From assembly GCF_014839805.1 (NCBI RefSeq), contig NC_051119.1:6131245-6195244 (forward strand): DNA of 64,000 nucleotides, written 5' to 3'. A program made the translations under genes and the position numbers. The DNA is from Manduca sexta. Lineage: Eukaryota; Arthropoda; Insecta; Lepidoptera; Sphingidae. Positions 1-13,248 of this stretch are shown one piece after another (position 1 is the stretch's first letter; the number at the start of each line of letters is the position of its first letter). Under the pieces are notes generated by a model. That model was not told where the DNA came from. It worked only from the letters and a program-made list of their open reading frames with translations, and searched no databases.

Positions 1-162
1 TCTCCTAAAATGTCATCTCAAAATGAGGTGACATCAGCCAGGCCACCAGATTCTTTTTTTACAAATGAGTTGAAACCTAAACCATATTAAAGAAAATGCG
101 AAAATAAATATCACAGTCACGGTGGTATTAAATATTTTAAATTTAATATTTGTCTTTTTCAG

Positions 163-409
163 ATCGAGAGACCGTGAAAGACGCGAAAAGGACAGAAAAC
201 GGGATCGCTCCAGAAGTAGAGACAGAGATAGGCGGCGCGACAGAGAACGGGAGAGGGAAAGGGAGAGAGAGAAGGAACGAGAACGGGAGCGTGAGAAGGA
301 AAGAGATAGAGAACGACTCAGGGAACAGAGGGAGCGGGACAGAGAAAAGGAACGCAGAGATAGAGACAGACATGAAGCAGACAGGCGTAGAGACAGGGGT
401 AGATATTAG
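163..409 (+). CDS. Terminal exon of an Arg/Asp/Glu-rich (RD/RE-type) nuclear protein, partial
   Basis: This is the last coding exon of a gene whose other exons lie left of the window. A pyrimidine-rich stretch ending in TTTTTCAG (acceptor AG at 161-162) precedes an open frame of about 80 residues made almost wholly of R, D, E, K and S, beginning with SRDRERREK and ending DRRRDRGRY before a TAG at 407-409. Alternating R-D/R-E runs are typical of splicing-associated proteins such as U1-70K, Prp38-like and RBM25-like proteins and act in RNA-protein contacts in the nucleus. The exon starts one base before a codon boundary, so the upstream exon ends in phase 2. A candidate AATAAA lies at 413-418. 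Composition alone does not identify the gene. Confidence 0.7.
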
Positions 410-1150
410 TGTAATAAATGTGTTGATTGTATGGATGTTTTTATTACTCCACGATTCACACTTATCATATTAACACGTTGACTGCGGTTCCCGTAACAGT
501 TGTGTTTTTTTGGGCGCAACGGTCGTGTGGGGAGTTGTGTAACTCACTTGCGTCGCGAACCCAAACGCCAGTACGGGACAACACCTCCGTGCGAGGCAGC
601 TGCATTTGTGGATATTTCATTGCTTTAGCTCCGCACCATAGTGCCTCACATATAGGGGCTTTTATTGTAAAGGCATGTTCATTACACGCTTACTTCCACG
701 TGTACCTGGCACATTTGAAACGAATGTGCCAGTGTGAAACAGCAATCGCTTACAGTTTGCTTGACAAGCAGCCGGGATTTTAACCCTAGACTAATCAAGG
801 TGAAGTAAAAAAAAGAACAAAGTAACATTACAATAAACATTTCCGCCACACATAATTTCGTACATACTCATAAGGGCATAAATTACATAAATAGCCAATA
901 TAGGCTTTGCAAATCAATGAAAAAGTACACTGGAATTGACATGTTTATTATAAAATTATTGCTAGCTAGACAATTTTTCCATAAATATAATTCTCTATAC
1001 AGAATCTAGGTATAAGTACTATTAGGTACACATTTCACTTTGTATTTACACGAATGTATTGGATTACTAATAGTTAAGCATTTAAAATACACTGTTCTTT
1101 ATTGCTGCCTTGCCAAATTAAATTAGGGTGAAGTTAGTGACAATAAGACT
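410..1150. other. 3' flank of the RD/RE-rich gene; no gene seen
   Basis: AT-rich sequence after the stop codon at 407-409. AATAAA hexamers at 413-418 and near 831-836 are possible poly(A) signals for the preceding gene. Short open frames have no splice context and no recognisable protein. Confidence 0.4.
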
Positions 1151-1530
1151 AGAGGTGAAACCGCACTAAGCGAAAGCGACGCCGAGCGATATATCATGGC
1201 TATATTATGTATAAATAAATTCGTATGAGTTAAATATCATAGCCAAATATTGAAAGCCATATTAAGTCTTGTTCCATATCTACCCACCATTCAAATAATT
1301 CCTTGCTTACCAATTGGATCCACTAAGACAACCATAACTTTATATACCTAGTATACTATACATTATTACGGTGGTCTCGAAATGAGTATTGGAATAATAC
1401 AAAAGCGCAATTACATCAGATATAATATTAATATGTGGATAGATACTTGGTGACATTTGTGAAACTAAACCAATGAATACACTATACAAGCAAGCAGTAC
1501 CACCTCTAGCGCTTAGTGGGGTTTCACCTT
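1151..1530. mobile_element. MITE with 20-bp terminal inverted repeats
   Basis: The left end AGGTGAAACCGCACTAAGCG (from 1153) is matched in inverted orientation at 1509-1528 with one mismatch, giving a non-coding element of about 380 bp. The inside is AT-rich with no protein. A target-site duplication is not clear, so the superfamily is unknown. The motif CTAGAGGTG appears at both extremes. Confidence 0.6.
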
Positions 1531-3555
1531 CAGAATACAATCTCCTTAAACTATAAAACCTAATGATCTTTCGCTCTTAAAGAATTTAATATGAGTCAGG
1601 AACTGATTTGAATACCTGTCATGAATCTGTTTGTCCGGTCTTAGGTTAGTAGCTTCGTCTACCTTACTGTAAACTGAATTTTCTGTCACTTTAATCTATG
1701 CAAGCAACTCTTCCCTAAGTTTTAACCAGGTATAAAGTTTCACGATAGGTGTACATGAGCCTTTTTATGAAAGAGTAAGCACGTAACACGGCCATGTTTG
1801 TTATCTTCGTGAAATTAGCATGAAATGGTATTCTGTATACCAATTTCCAGGTCATGCACGAGGAGGTGCGTGACGTGCTCGTTACGAACTGTCAAAATAA
1901 CGTAGCATTCAGGGTGTTTAATATTATAGTAAGGGTATAAATTGTACTTCTAACTTTACTATTAAATCTTTAATTAAGCAGTAAAAAGGCGGTAGGCGAC
2001 CATGTAGCGTTTACAAAAAAAAAAATTACATCAAATCACTATTTTTTTTTCCTTTAAAACTTACTATCTGGCCACAAAATTAGCTAGATTTTTTTGGTTT
2101 TGCCGCAAATAAGGTAAATAGACGAAAGAGACTTAATAAAAATGATTCTAAAATCTGTGGCCAGAGCTGTATTTAGCGGAGCAAAAATCTTACCCTTCGT
2201 TTCATTCTTCTTTCTAGAACCTCACACGAACTATCCTATACCTAGACCCAACATTCATATAAATGGAATTAATGAGCTGGACATTTGATTATAAACAAAA
2301 ATGTTTATGTTTACATTAATTCATTATTATTCTACGTGAAAAGAACGTGTTTATAATTGAATAATTGTATGTACGGGTCTAGGCAAACATTTCTATCTAA
2401 GCGAGCATGAATTTTGGCTTACACGACATAGGTACGATTTAATCGTGTCCGTTAATATAATTTACTTGTATTACATTCACACTGATTAAAAAACATAAAA
2501 AAAATGAAATATCAGATCTCCAATATCTGCGCGACGCAATAATGAACTGCATCTTGCTGTTAGCCACACACCAGACGTGTTTTTGGTACTCGTGTGGCAA
2601 ATCTGAACGCTAATGCGCTAGCACACAGTATGTCTTGAAATGAGCGCTACGAGTGTGCCGGTGTCACAAGTGGCGTAAGTCAGCTATGCAAAACACACCG
2701 TACGTGATTTTCTGTAATGCTGTGGCACTTATTTTTATACGCGTAACGTGTGCGGCCGCATACTTTTTTTTATTTATTCCATTTCTAGTTTACTTGCTGT
2801 TATATCTTTCCACCCACTAATGTAATTTAATTTTATAAGCACATGCGTTAAATATGAAAATTATAACCAAATTAAGAAAAGATATATTTAACTAATTAAA
2901 ATCGGATTACGAACTCCTTAAATTCTGACGAAACACGAACGTCCATGTCTTTTTGAATCTAATTGGTCGAAAGACCAGATGGCGACACATACGTTAATAT
3001 TTCGATTAATCAAAATAACACTGACGTTTAGGTCGTGTCATCCCACTTTCTAATATGGTTGATACTGACTGACGGACTGGTAACGCAAGGGGAGCTTTTA
3101 CGCTCTACGCACACTCATTTCCCCTCAAATGTATCCCAATTAACACTGCTGAAGTTAGTTACGCGTGATCTAACCCTCCTGTCACCCTTTGTGTACTGGG
3201 TGACAGTGCATCGCGAATATGGAATCCGCAGCAAACTCAACATACGGACACTAGTGAGCAGGTGTGGGCGCAACTTGAGTATACTATCGCGTTACGCGAT
3301 ATGGTATCGCGATAAGCGAGAAATTCAAATAAATCTTAGTTAAAAATTCATTAATAACCCGCATTCTAGAAATCTCCGCAAAATAGTCGACAATCGAACG
3401 CCCTCAACTGTGCTCCCGCGCGTTGCAAACAAAATTTTTCAGTGGTGTCAGAGGAACCCATATTTCGCCCAAATGTCCGGGATTTTTTGCCATGTTTATT
3501 CGGCGTCAGCAACTTAGGTGATGGCGGACCTAACTAATACTATAATGAGAGTACA
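1531..3555. other. Intergenic, nothing recognised
   Basis: AT-rich DNA with poly-A/T tracts near 2015-2050. No coding potential, RNA gene or clear repeat pair was found on either strand. Confidence 0.4.
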
Positions 3556-3559
3556 CGAA

Positions 3560-3770
3560 GACGCATAGTATCAGATTAATCGTTTTCTTTGACTCTGTAT
3601 AGTATTTATCTGACAGCCAACTGAAGTTGTACCTTAATATTAACCAATCACAGCGCCCCGTTCTTTATGCTCGTACTGCGAAAGTTGCCATGCCAAAAGC
3701 ACTACGAAACCGACTGTCTCATACCATTGCTCCATCCTTGGCTAAGTATTAAATACTGGTTAGCTAGAAA
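3560..3770. repeat. Decayed copy related to the 41258 MITE
   Basis: The order of blocks (TTTATCTGACAGCCAACT, TTCAAGTTGTA-like, AACCAATCACA-like, CTGCGAA..TTGCC, then TTGCTCC-TCCTTGG) follows the interior and right end of the MITE at 41258-41525, at lower identity. It looks like an older member of that family with an eroded left end. Confidence 0.45.
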
Positions 3771-4734
3771 ACCATCACGTGACTCGCAACTAACTTCAGT
3801 TCACCAAAAATATTAGTTACAATTTGTCTAAGGCACTTAAAATAATTTGTTCATCTGATACAAATAAATAATAATTTAAGCTTGTTACATTGGCTAGAAT
3901 AGAAACGTACAAAATATCCTCAAATACAGCCCATTTTCACAATACATATGGTGTTCAGATGTTAAAATCACTCGTATAATTTCGTTGCATTATTATTTGT
4001 ATCTAGAGAATTGTGCAACAGTATTATATTTTATGCAGTGCCGAAACTAGTGGGGGGTCATAGGGGTCAATACACAGTGATAGCCATATCATAATTTTGT
4101 ATTAACTAGCCAATATTATATACATTTATACTAATACCATCTAAGGAATGAAACGTTAGGAACCTGAGCAATTATCACTGTGTTGCATTTGGGGTTTAGA
4201 ATCTCTTTTACCTCTTTTACCATTTTATTTCCCGTCGTATTATTAATTCATATGTTACGATTATGAGTATTAAATTCTAACTTTATTACCACTTCAATAA
4301 AGCTAAAAATTCAATAAAGTCTAATAAGACGTTAGTAGGACCATTATTATATTAGTGATTTAAAAACGTGTATCAACTGCGTTTGCAACGCTACAAGCTT
4401 ACAGCAAACACATTTAATAATAGCCACGTTTGAAACACGCTCATATCGCTAACGTGTTACGGTCCTAAATAGGAATACTTGGTAAATAGGAAAATTTGGT
4501 GCCACCCTTCCTATACCCCAAATACAGCCCTGCACCCCAATAGTTACGACAATGCGTGATGCACGTAATAAGACCATGCTATGATTTAAGATAGTTTTAG
4601 GACTTTCACGTTCAGAATATATTAGCGGAACAAGTCATTTGTGTACATTATTTGCATTTATAAACACAATTTGTTGGTAAAAATGTTGGTTGAATTTTTT
4701 TCTAACCGACGCATACCACAGATTTGTCTTGAAG

Positions 4735-4890
4735 CAACCATGCAACTAGGGCATCCATTTTGGTCATGTCTTCGGTCTCATGTGATAGGTGGCGAGCCTA
4801 TTGCCATATCGGGCACAAGTTCCAAACTCCGTAGTGATACTGACCAGAAAAACCCAATAGCACTATCAGACACGAAATTCCAACTCGAAC
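4735..4890 (-). mobile_element. Fragment of tRNA-derived SINE family C
   Basis: GGCGAGCCTATTGCCATAT and the following GGCACAAGTTCCAAACTCCG block match, in reverse orientation, the body of the longer copies at 48615-48850, 53108-53345 and 55771-56015. The tRNA-like head is lost here. Confidence 0.5.
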
Positions 4891-5045
4891 GCTCAGAGCA
4901 ATGCACACAAATCAAAACAGTATTCATAACTTACACACAAACAACTCGTCCCGCTAAAAACAATAGCTCAATACTAGATCTCACTTGAATTTCGAATAAT
5001 TGAGTTCTTTATAATGCCACCGATAGATGGCACTGTAAACTTGGG

Positions 5046-8000
5046 CTAGAAAGTCGGCGCGTTCATGATGAAAATCCTTTGCTCTTCCTTTTTGATCCAC
5101 CAGAGCAGACGGTCCACTGCTTTTATCACTTGATCTTTCTCCATTAATGCGTCGAAGGTGACATATAGTTCAAAGCCGTTGGTTACCTGTAAAAAAAACT
5201 AAGGATACAAAGTGCATAATATACTATAAGATAGTATCAGGCCAAAGGATTATAGATTAACATAGCACTTGATTTCAAAGTTATTTTTACTCCCATTTTT
5301 TTAAGTGACTGCATATTTCCATCATGGGACTATTGTTTGTAAATTCTGTCACTGCGACACTGTTTCATACATATTTAAAATCAGCACTTTTTCTATGTAT
5401 TTTTAAAATAGTTAAAATTTTCGAAAAAGAATTGTCGCTTAAGTCAATTAGCCCTTTTAACCGACGATATAAAAAAAAAACGAAATATTATTAATAATAA
5501 AAACCCATTGCTGTTTTTACATCTTACCCAAGCTAAAATAGTGTCTTGCGCGTTCGACCTAAAAATCAATTTCGCTGGTATTGACGTGCAGTGTATTTGA
5601 CTGCAGAACTGCCTATAATTCCTCACATAGTCTATGTCCGATAGCTTCTTAATGGGTTTTTCTACAATATCACCACCCTCTTTGTGCCTCATCCTGTAGT
5701 CTTGTAGCCTGAAAGCGGTATTAGTTTATTATGGAGAAACCAAACTAAAAATACTATAGATTTACGGCCGTTTTCAATAAACGATCCCAATCTCAATCTT
5801 CAATCCGATTCCTAGAATGAACCTACAAAAATAACTAATTTGCAAGATTGGTAAATTTTTGAGATAGATCGAAAAAAGCGATTGGGATCGTTTATTGAAA
5901 ATGGCGGTTAGAACAAACCTTAATGAAGAAAAGATAAAAATGTTGTTTGGGTCACTTATATACATGCTCGGATACAAACATTTAGCCGAAAAAAAGCAAA
6001 ATCACAATAAGTTCATAATTACATTTAAATGAAAACAAATTAATAACACTTAGATGTCGAAATTGGACAGGTGACTGAACATTATGAAAACTTTTCTTTT
6101 CTTTACTTATGTATAACATTTAATAGTCATTAATAAATTTAGATAAAGTTACAATTTTCAAAAAAATAACCAGAATATATATTTGCTAATTTGACTGCAG
6201 AAAAAAATATATTATTGTCACTTCCCATCATTAAATATGATCATAGAATAATTAACTTTTTATTTTTCTAACACACAAAATCTAAAAATTACTTTATAAT
6301 TATTATCAGTGATTTACCTGTCCAAGCTAATAGGATCTGAAGTGAAGAGCTGCGCAGTAGACTTGCATTTGTACATAAAATGCCTTATCTCAGGTATTCC
6401 TATATGTTTCAATGGATTTGTCGTAGGCAGATCTCTATGCCGGTTCAACGCATCGTTTATTGCTACTAGACAATTGGATCTTCTCATTTTTTCTGCGATG
6501 GTGTGTTTAGCTTGTGACAGAGGGAAGAAGGCATCTCTCTGCACGGTGAGTAGTAAGAGACAAGCTTGGCAATCTTCTGCTATGTAGGAGACGTGACCGT
6601 GGAGGAATCCTCTGGAATGTAATATAGCTACATAACATAGTGTTGCCACAAATTTCTGGATATTTAAAGTTGTCGACAAATGGAAAAAAAATTGAATTTT
6701 CTTCACTATCTGACAAATTTACCGTAATATCTTAAAGGTAACAAGCAGTAGTGTGCAGTTATTTTAAATTCAAGCTATTGGTGACCACTCATGTAGCATG
6801 AGGCACACTGTTTCTTTTATCACTTAAATGCATAAAACAAAACTGATTTATTTTTTTTGTTTCATCAAATTAATATTTCGTTTGCTCACTATTACAAGGT
6901 TCAAGATAATATTTTTTGCAAACATTATATTATGAAACAATTCAGTAAAAAAATACAATAATAAAAGAAAAATAAAGGCTTTAACACTAATTAAAGTCCT
7001 TCAACAAATATATTTTTTTTTAATTTTTCCAACATATATAAAAAACAACATAGGACCTTATTAGTGGGCCAGGGAATTGTCGTTGGTAGTATCTTATTCA
7101 GCAATTAAAAGTACTTTTATAAACAAATACTACCGTATTTAAGACTTACGTGGCATCAAACTTCGGAAGACATATAGGAGTCCAACTTTCAGCCGTCTTG
7201 AACGATTCAGAACTCCGCACCAAGTTGAACAACAGATGTATGTCAGACGGATGTAGTGTGTACTTCTTCATTCTAACTAGAGTTATTAGTTGGTTACCAG
7301 CTATCATTATCGCGAATACTAAATCTCTTATCTTGTGGCAAGTCGTTGTTATAGCATTTGTTATGTTCTCTCTAGCTTTCTCTGGTAATGGAAGACATCT
7401 TACGGCGCCTGGAAATCATGTTATAAAAGAGTTTTAAGGTTATATAGAGCGGACTTTGGGAAGATTGACGTATAAAATTTTGGCGCTTATGCAATGGTTA
7501 CTCAATCTACCATGAAATGGCAAAACAAATAATTTGGTTCTGATGTCTGTCTGAACCAACTATACTGTTTATGTCTATGGTTATAATATATTACACCGAT
7601 AACAATTAATTAGGAAGTTTTATTTCACATTTTCCTGAATGAGTGAGTATTAAAATTCTAGATGGCAACCAATTTGCAATGCTTTGTTTAAGTTTTTTTT
7701 TTTGGGTAGGCTACTCTGCATTCATCAGTGGTGGAACCCTACCAATGAGATACTGGGAATACCCTGACTGCAGAGGCCTAAGCATCTGTCAACACTATGA
7801 GAATCCTGTGAATGGGATATTGGAATTTCCCATCTTAACGTCAGCAGAGGCTTAGTTTTTTTAAGTATTCTGCTAAATATGCAATGGTTTTTGTATTTTT
7901 TTTGGACCAATCTTGTGGCTAATATACAATGTATATATCTGCAGGTTATTCCTGTGTATTACCAATTTGAGCGATGTTCAACAGAATGCAAGTTATTTAG

Positions 8001-10840
8001 GCTGTGATACGTTTACTCATTATTTATTTGTATGGAGTTTAATAAACAATTAAAGCTAACATAATAGACACACAAGAGGGCCAGCTGCGACTGGATGCAT
8101 AAAGCAGAGCGGTCTCTATGGCGTACTTTGGGAGTGGCTTATGTCCAGCAGTGGACTGCAACAGACTGATGATGATGAACATAATATATATATTTTTTTA
8201 ATTGTTTTCAATGACCAGACCAGCTTACCGTTCGCCTGATGGTAAGCGATATTATAACAAACAATAAACCTACCTAACAAAAACGCCGGGTCTTTCTCCA
8301 TGAATATAAGTAAATGGTCTATCAATCTTTCAGCACCCGACAGCAGTCTTCGTAAATCATAGTTTCTTCTTTGCTCGAATATTCGATTCAATTGTGTTAG
8401 TGTCAGAACAGACACAATTTGATTGAAGGCGTACCTGTAAAATGCATTAAACCACATCCAATTTGCTCATGGGACATTATCTTACAAATGCTGGAGATAG
8501 GGTATATTTTATTTCCGCCAGAATAGCGAATGCCGTGCACAAGGTGTTAAAACTGACTATAGTGGCCCTCATGTGTCGCGTTCCGGGGTCAGCCAGAGTA
8601 TATTAGGTTTTAGACCGGCATAGTTGTGTCGCCGAGGCGTAATCATCTTTCGCCAGTCCACATTCTATTGGACCCACCCACTCCATGTACCATTAGGTGA
8701 AGTCACTTTGCCTTATTTTAATGGCAAGGTCTGTAAAGTGTAAACCAATTGTACTGTACACTGTACAGATCATTCCAAAGAAACTTTTTGAAGATAATCT
8801 ATAAAAACTGCAATACATATGATTTATTTAAATAAAAAAAAATCCTATCACACTAATCATAATTCTGTCCCTTTACTTTAAGTCAGACACATTTTTTTAG
8901 TACTGTTGATGATTAAGGGGATGGAACTAATATGTTAGTGCATATTTAATAAAAATTATTTAAAAATATTGTATGAATATGTCAAATACATACGTCAACT
9001 GCAGCACAAGTTGTGTTTCACTCTCATTCGATTTAGAAACGGCAACCAGTATCAATGGACCCTTCACTAGAAACACTGCTTTACAGTCTTTAGTGGTTAT
9101 AGATCTCAATATATCCTGGTTTTGTTCCTCCACAACGCTCACCAACGCTTGGATAACGCCACAGAGGCCAGCTAGTTTATCCTCATTACCATATCTGAAA
9201 TAGAATAGTAAAGGTGATTGTGTATTAGAGAGTAACTTTTGGTTATTAAAAGTTGGAGTACTTACCAATTACAACTTCAAAATTATGGTAATATTTTCCT
9301 AATCTGAGCAATCCTATGCAAATCTGAGGGGCGATTTGGAGATACATTAATAAATGATTTTTTATAAATATTATTGCTAATAGCCCACAAAGTCCTCACG
9401 TAGGACAAAGAAATTCTTATTATTATGTTATTACTTTAAATAACAACAGAGCAAACAAAAGGGAATAGAATTACAAAAATCATTGCAAAACAAATTAGCT
9501 CCACAAGTGAAAACCACTTTGTTTTTATTTATTAACAGAGAAACATAGCGATACCCTAAATCAGGTTCCAGAACCAATGGCACGCATGATAGTGGCAACA
9601 TGTGACCAAAAACAATTGGGCACATGAATAATATGCCAACTTAAAACTTAGTTGGGAATATACAAATTTGGCCATGGATGCCACATTAAGAGAATGTTAT
9701 TATTATTTTTTTTTATAAATAATGGCTTGTTAACTAATAACCCTTCGACAACCCTACTCTATATATTGTTATTACCTAGAATAAATAGGTTTGCCAGCAG
9801 AACTTAATATGAAAACATGTTTCTCTTTATTAATCAGTTCTGGTGAATGCAAGTAGTTCTCTGGAGCATTGTCTGTATCATCACCATTCTCTTCTGTTAA
9901 GTTAGAGCTGCTAGCCGATGCAGATATAGAACCCTGCAATTGTAAAAGAATGTTGTTGATTACATTTGAAATTAAGAAAATAAAAACACAGGTAGGCAGC
10001 TCTCACCATAAATTTATATCATAAGTTATTTACAATCCGATTTGACTCCATTTTTACTTATATTTATAACCATGATATTAAATTGTACACCTTAGCATGA
10101 TGAGCATAGCATAGTAGCAAATAAAGCTTTGTAATTTAAAATCATGGATGGTGCTACTTCTGTTCTTAGCGAGCCCCATAAAGCTAGTAGGTGAGCGGCT
10201 TACTTCTCTTATCACAATAAAAGAAAATATATTTTATCAGTGATGAAACTATCAGTGTTTTGACTGACTCATACAATTATTTTATCTAACAAGAAAAAAC
10301 TATATAGTGATTCAACAATATTTATTGTTATGAGGGACATTATTAATCCATGAAAAAAGTTATGTGAGGCAGATTCATAAATTATTCAATGGGAATTTGA
10401 AATATTAAAAAAAAATATTGTATAATTTTGCTAAGGTTACTATGAAGCTGTCCTTATAAACACTGGTAGTTTTCTTAGTAATACTCCAGGTTCCCGAAAT
10501 AAACCTCAAAGATCTCATTTTAGAAAACTTAATAGATAGTAATCTAACATAACAGTATTGGCAACCTTACATCTTTTGACTGCAGATCATCTGCAGACTT
10601 TGTGGTTTTCATCTGAGCGTCTTTCTCTTCGCCGATTTCGCTCTGTATCTCACTAATAGTGCTGCTTTTAGTTGTCAGCGCATTCCTCTCTTGCAGACTA
10701 GAACTCATCTCCGAAGCGAACTCTTCGAAAGAATCTGTGGGGTTCAGAATACTTTCAGGACACGCACCCGGCTCCAGCTCGTCTGGGGTGTTCTCATCTT
10801 GCACGCTAATTGGCGCATTATCTTTCGATGTAGATGCCAT
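5046..10840 (-). CDS. Mon1: Vacuolar fusion protein Mon1 (8 exons, complete)
   Basis: Mon1 pairs with Ccz1 to form the guanine-exchange factor that loads Rab7 on endosomes and drives early-to-late endosome and autophagosome maturation. Coding exons by my reading, in gene order: 10571-10840, 9776-9933, 8994-9194, 8274-8434, 7150-7408, 6318-6611, 5528-5708 and 5046-5186. All phases agree and sum to 1665 nt (554 aa, stop TAG at 5046-5048), close to the length of fly and human Mon1. Recognisable Mon1 blocks are KHVFILSSAGKPIYSRYG, EDKLAGLCGVIQALVSVVEE, FLVKGPLILVAVS, RRNYDLRRLLSGAERLIDHL, GFLHGHVSYI and the C-terminal WWIKKEEQRIFIM; together they cover the three longin-like domains. The first about 90 residues are acidic, Ser/Thr-rich and low in conservation, as usual. 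Introns hold a MITE (5764), a LINE tail (8075) and a family A repeat (8500). Confidence 0.95.
5764..5910. mobile_element. MITE in Mon1 intron 6, same family as 47729-47896
   Basis: Inverted ends TTTCAATAAACGATCCCAATC (left end 5764-5792, mirrored at 5880-5909) enclose about 90 bp. The internal block AGATAGATCGAAAAAAGC is shared with the copy at 47729-47896. No protein. Both copies sit in introns of minus-strand genes. Confidence 0.7.
8075..8180 (+). mobile_element. 3' end of an RTE-type LINE (truncated)
   Basis: The string GGCTTATGTCCAGCAGTGGACTGCAACAG followed by TGATGATGATGA is the usual RTE 3' terminus in Lepidoptera, ending in a short GAT microsatellite. Only the last about 100 bp remain, inside Mon1 intron 4. 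Confidence 0.6.
8190..8262. repeat. Short dispersed repeat D fragment
   Basis: CAGCTTACCGTTCGCCTGATGGTAAGCGAT matches, in one orientation or the other, pieces at 21770-21850, 23225-23275, 27770-27840 and 41660-41745. These share the core 'cgcttactatcaggcga' and a nearby poly-A. The element class is not known. Confidence 0.45.
8500..8712 (+). repeat. Dispersed repeat family A, copy 1
   Basis: Copy of the most frequent repeat in the window. Its order is: ATATATTTTATATCCGCC-like head, ACAAGGTGTTAAAACC, GTGTCGCGTTCCGGGATCAG, GGCATAATTGTGTCGACTG, GGGGTAATCATCT, CATTCTATTGGAC, CCATCAGGTG. It has no ORF. Some copies end in an A-rich tail, which suggests a SINE-like retroposon, but I see no tRNA promoter boxes. 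Confidence 0.7.
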
Positions 10841-12454
10841 TATAATTAATTTTCATATACTGCGGATTTTTAATAAATTTTTCTGTTGTAAAACTCTATT
10901 CAATATTTTTTGTGGTTACGTTCCGTCTCAACTTTAAATGAATGACGGAACGTAGTTGTGCCATCTCTTTCCTACTTGGTACAGATTATGATCTTGTCAT
11001 CTCAATATTATGTGATAGAAATAATTGGAACGCAGAAATAGGTGTAAATTGTCAACTTGACATATTTTGACATGTAATTCAAGATATTACCAGATTAAAA
11101 AAAATATTTATCCAGGAAACTATACCTAATACCTATTATTTACTAGATTATCTTATCGTTCCTGCTAATGTTTATCAAACAAGAAACTGTATTTCTGTGT
11201 ATCGCACTCTTATTTTTATGTCGCGTTGAAATTCCTATCGTTACGAGATCACGTCGTTCTCAACCAACCTGTGCACACAATATATGTTAAATAAGGTGGA
11301 TGGACTATAGAAGGCCACTTACATAGATAAACAGTTATAAGTCTTTTATTTAAATGGATAAATGAAACAAACAAATTATTAAACAGGTATTTTGTCAATA
11401 TGGTACAATATTTACCATAATATATTTAGATACAAAATACTCATCGAACATTATTTGAACACAATCGTAAAATTAGTAGACCGCATAAAAAGTCACACTT
11501 CAATCTATACTACCAAATAGATAATAAGTACTCCAGAGTAATCTAAGGATTGTTAGGTGTATTAAGTAACTGTTTATTACGAAAACTACCAAATTTTATT
11601 TGAACCAATGAAAGGGGCCTTTATATTTTCGTTCACCACTTTATGCGCTTCTAAGAAACATTCAAACATCTTTAACATTTACTATTATGATAGGTTGATG
11701 GTCATTCGTTCTGCACTCCCAACGGCATGTCGTAAGTGCACTCGTTATCAGTACTTTCCGCATGGCCGGTTGCGAGTCAAGTACCCGATCGAAGTCAATT
11801 TGTTACGATATTCAACATGAATTGTTGCCAGATATGTTTGTAAATGTCTGCAATGGACGGCCTTATGTATTATACTTTATTGAAATAACTCGGTGTCCGC
11901 AACTTTGTGTATAAAAACCTTGTCATTTTGATTTATTGAATCCGTGAAGCGGTGGGCCGAGGTGCATTCACATTACGCTATGCAATGACGTTTTACAAAT
12001 AGACGCGTCATACACTAACAAAATGGCACATAAAACGGCGCACGAAGAAGGAATAAAAAGATTCAGCATAATATATTCGTTAGAAAAGGATATATATACA
12101 TCGACAGTTACGTAACAACGTTAGTGCCGCACGTTTATTGGCCGTCAAGTCGGGCAATTACCTTACTTTCTTTGTAACGGACAACGTATCTATGTAATAA
12201 AAACATCTTAGACGCCATGTGTTTTCCGTATCATGATGCGATGCAAAAATCTATGCTTCTGAATAAAACGGGACAACACGCACCCTCGTTCCACATCTGG
12301 ACCATCTATCAACACTTACAAGAATCAATGATTGTGGCAGATTATTTCGATAGTATGCAGAGGTTATTCTGTGTAATTGTACCATAATTCCTAACAAATA
12401 TACCGATATATCTACCAACTACCTTTTATACAGTAGGTACCTAGATTATTACTA
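10841..12454. other. Upstream region of Mon1 and intergenic DNA
   Basis: The Mon1 start (ATG at 10838-10840 read on the minus strand) faces this region, which should hold its promoter and 5' UTR; no TATA box is obvious. The rest is AT-rich without gene, RNA or repeat that I can support. Confidence 0.4.
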
Positions 12455-12635
12455 CATAGTATAAAACAGAGTCGCTTTCTCTGTCCCTATGTGTGCTTAA
12501 ATCTTTAAAACTACGCAACGGATTTTGATGCCGTTTAATAGATAGAGTGATTCAAGAGGAAGGTTTATATGTATAATAATAACATCCATTAAATAGTCAG
12601 CATTGCACCCGTGCGAAACCGGGACGGGTCGCTAG
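12455..12635 (+). mobile_element. Helitron-like 3' fragment (CTAG end)
   Basis: The block ACGCAACGGATTTTGATGCCG, then GTGCGAAACCGGGACGGGTCGCTAG|T, is the 3' end of a lepidopteran Helitron-like family. CTAG lies at 12632-12635 and is followed by T. A second member ends at 35862. The 5' TC end was not defined. Confidence 0.55.
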
Positions 12636-12689
12636 TAATATTATAATTATATAAGTCTTATTAATATAGTTTGTTTGTTGTAATTGTAT

Positions 12690-12905
12690 ACGGTACAATT
12701 ACGACTACGATACTGCGGTCCTGGGTTCGAATTCCTGGTCGGGCGAAAATAATTGTGAGTGGATTTTTCCATCTTAAAAATTATTCAGTCGCAGCTCAGT
12801 GTCAAGAAGTTGGCGGTGTTATACCCTATAATATCTCCTGTGTACTTGGCTGATCTCCGTTGAGATTGGTCAAGAGAGGATTCGGCTAGGACGGAATCAT
12901 CAATA
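12690..12905 (+). mobile_element. tRNA-derived SINE (related to family C)
   Basis: A tRNA-like B box (GGTTCGAATTCC) within CTGCGGTCCTGGGTTCGAATTCCTGGTCGGGCGAAAAT is followed by an unrelated body ending near AATCATCAATAAAAG. It is not a tRNA gene because the acceptor and anticodon stems do not fold. Confidence 0.5.
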
Positions 12906-13248
12906 AAAGTATGTTTTTAATAGAGTTGGCCTTCATACCTATGACTAACAATAGTGAAATCTGTATTTAACGGCCATTGTCGTTTAAAATAAACTTTCTA
13001 AATTGTAACAGATTTGGTAAATAGTTGTATCACTTCATTAAACCAATTCTCTTTGTGAAACATAATTTTCCTATAATTTTACTGTGTAATGTACATTTAA
13101 CAATTGTACAAAAGTTAGGTAGCGTAGGAAACGACCCTGGGACCTCTCAGTCTATTTACAGTCTACATATGATATCTCTATTGTCATTGTTTTTTTGTGT
13201 ACCTACTGAGCCTGATGGTGCATGAAGTAGCGTTATAAAGTCGATTGC

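Noticed and set aside
143..373. Minus-strand Ser/Phe/Pro-rich frame opposite the RD/RE exon
   Set aside because: It is the antisense shadow of the purine-rich coding exon.
7725..7910. Minus-strand open frame in Mon1 intron 4
   Set aside because: It sits between well-defined Mon1 exons and resembles a repeat stretch also seen near 41830-41940.
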